DNA of 64,000 nt from Terriglobia bacterium (lineage in GTDB: Bacteria > Acidobacteriota > Terriglobia > Versatilivoradales > Versatilivoraceae): positions 1,335,136 through 1,399,135 of the forward strand of contig OX638355.1 in NCBI GenBank assembly GCA_951813285.1, in the 5' to 3' direction. Made by a program: the position numbers and the translations under genes. Below the pieces are notes generated by a model. That model ran no database searches. It saw nothing but the letters and a program-made list of their open reading frames with translations, and had not been told where the DNA came from. Each line of letters begins with the position of its first letter. Position 1 is the stretch's first letter. Positions 63,718-64,000 of the stretch are shown in pieces.

Positions 63718-63978
63718 TTACTCGAAGCGGGGAGACACGCGGTGGCGATGCTGCGGTCGCGGTGGCGTCAATGCGTCGGTGCGTGCCTCCGGTGCGAGCA
63801 GGAGTTTCTTGAGGTCCGGCCTGACTCTCTTCTCCAGTCGTCGCCACTCGTCGATCGGTACCAGCACGGCTATCTCCACACCCCGTTTGGTCACGATCTG
63901 GGGGCCTTCGGCCAAGCTCCTCTCAAGCAACTCACTGAAACGCGCCTTGGCATCTTGTACCTGCCACGTCTTGCCCAT
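63718..63978 (-). CDS. PhD/YefM-family antitoxin
   Basis: The 86-residue protein starts after GGAGGTGTTGCTGC and reads MGKTWQVQDAKARFSELLER, then GPQIVTKRGVEIAVLVPIDE. This is the PhD/YefM fold: the W-x-V-x-x-A-K-x-x-F-S-E-L-L helix for dimerisation and DNA binding, and the Q-I-V-T-[RK]-R-G strand. The C-terminal part (about 50-86), which would cover the toxin, ends in a basic PRPQHRHRVSPRFE. The cognate VapC gene directly downstream is reduced to 20 codons, so the antitoxin is an orphan here. Confidence 0.9.
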   Translation of the reverse strand: MGKTWQVQDAKARFSELLERSLAEGPQIVTKRGVEIAVLVPIDEWRRLEKRVRPDLKKLLLAPEARTDALTPPRPQHRHRVSPRFE

Positions 63979-64000
63979 GCAGCAACACCTCCGTCAGTAA

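Overview
The window looks like chromosome from a GC-rich diderm bacterium. Several gene families are typical of Planctomycetota and of Acidobacteriota of the Bryobacterales/Solibacter type: a PSCyt1/DUF1549/DUF1553 cytochrome-like protein beside a DUF1501 protein, solute:sodium symporters, Nramp-like permeases lacking the metal-site motifs, and large secreted repeat proteins. A C-terminal outer-membrane beta-barrel (44641-52818) requires an outer membrane. I lean to Acidobacteriota, but the sequence alone does not settle it. No tRNA, rRNA, CRISPR array, intact transposase or integrase was seen.

Layout. 1-8 kb: end of a D-serine dehydratase-like gene, two small membrane proteins, an SSS transporter and the PSCyt/DUF1501 pair. 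8-15 kb: an ECF sigma factor without a visible anti-sigma gene, a gene-poor stretch, a DUF2089 regulator overlapping a membrane-protein gene, and a divergent LytTR response regulator/LytS-type kinase pair. 15-23 kb: a secreted protein, a 1926-residue subtilisin-like protease with repeated beta domains and a propeller, and a thioredoxin-fold protein. 23-32.4 kb: an accessory island with repeat-rich DNA, a toxin-antitoxin locus whose toxin is internally deleted, and a type I restriction-modification operon (hsdM-hsdS-abi-like-hsdR). The island is bracketed by two diverged copies of the 3' end of the thioredoxin gene (23055-23194 and 32234-32367), and on the right by a truncated RepA-like gene.

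32-35 kb: a sialidase-like protein and a DEAD-box RNA helicase on the minus strand. 35.4-44.2 kb: a nine-gene type IV secretion operon of Trb/VirB type (B2-B3-B4-B9-B10-B5-B6-B8-B11) with no relaxase, coupling protein or oriT-like feature in the window. It is followed by an 8.2-kb gene for a giant Calx-beta-like repeat protein ending in an autotransporter-type barrel, with exact 327-bp tandem repeats. 52.8-61 kb: a cytochrome P450 remnant, two Nramp-like permeases (one with four predicted calcium loops), an SSS symporter, a D-2-hydroxyacid dehydrogenase and a Tat-type lipoprotein. 61-64 kb: a minus-strand chain of an antitoxin, a VapC toxin cut to 20 codons, an ABC-F ATPase and a DUF2283-containing small-gene pair.

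The most notable systems are the bracketed RM/Abi island with a retained HTH antitoxin that could have become its regulator, the relaxase-less T4SS beside the giant autotransporter, and the recurring pattern of intact antitoxins next to broken toxins.
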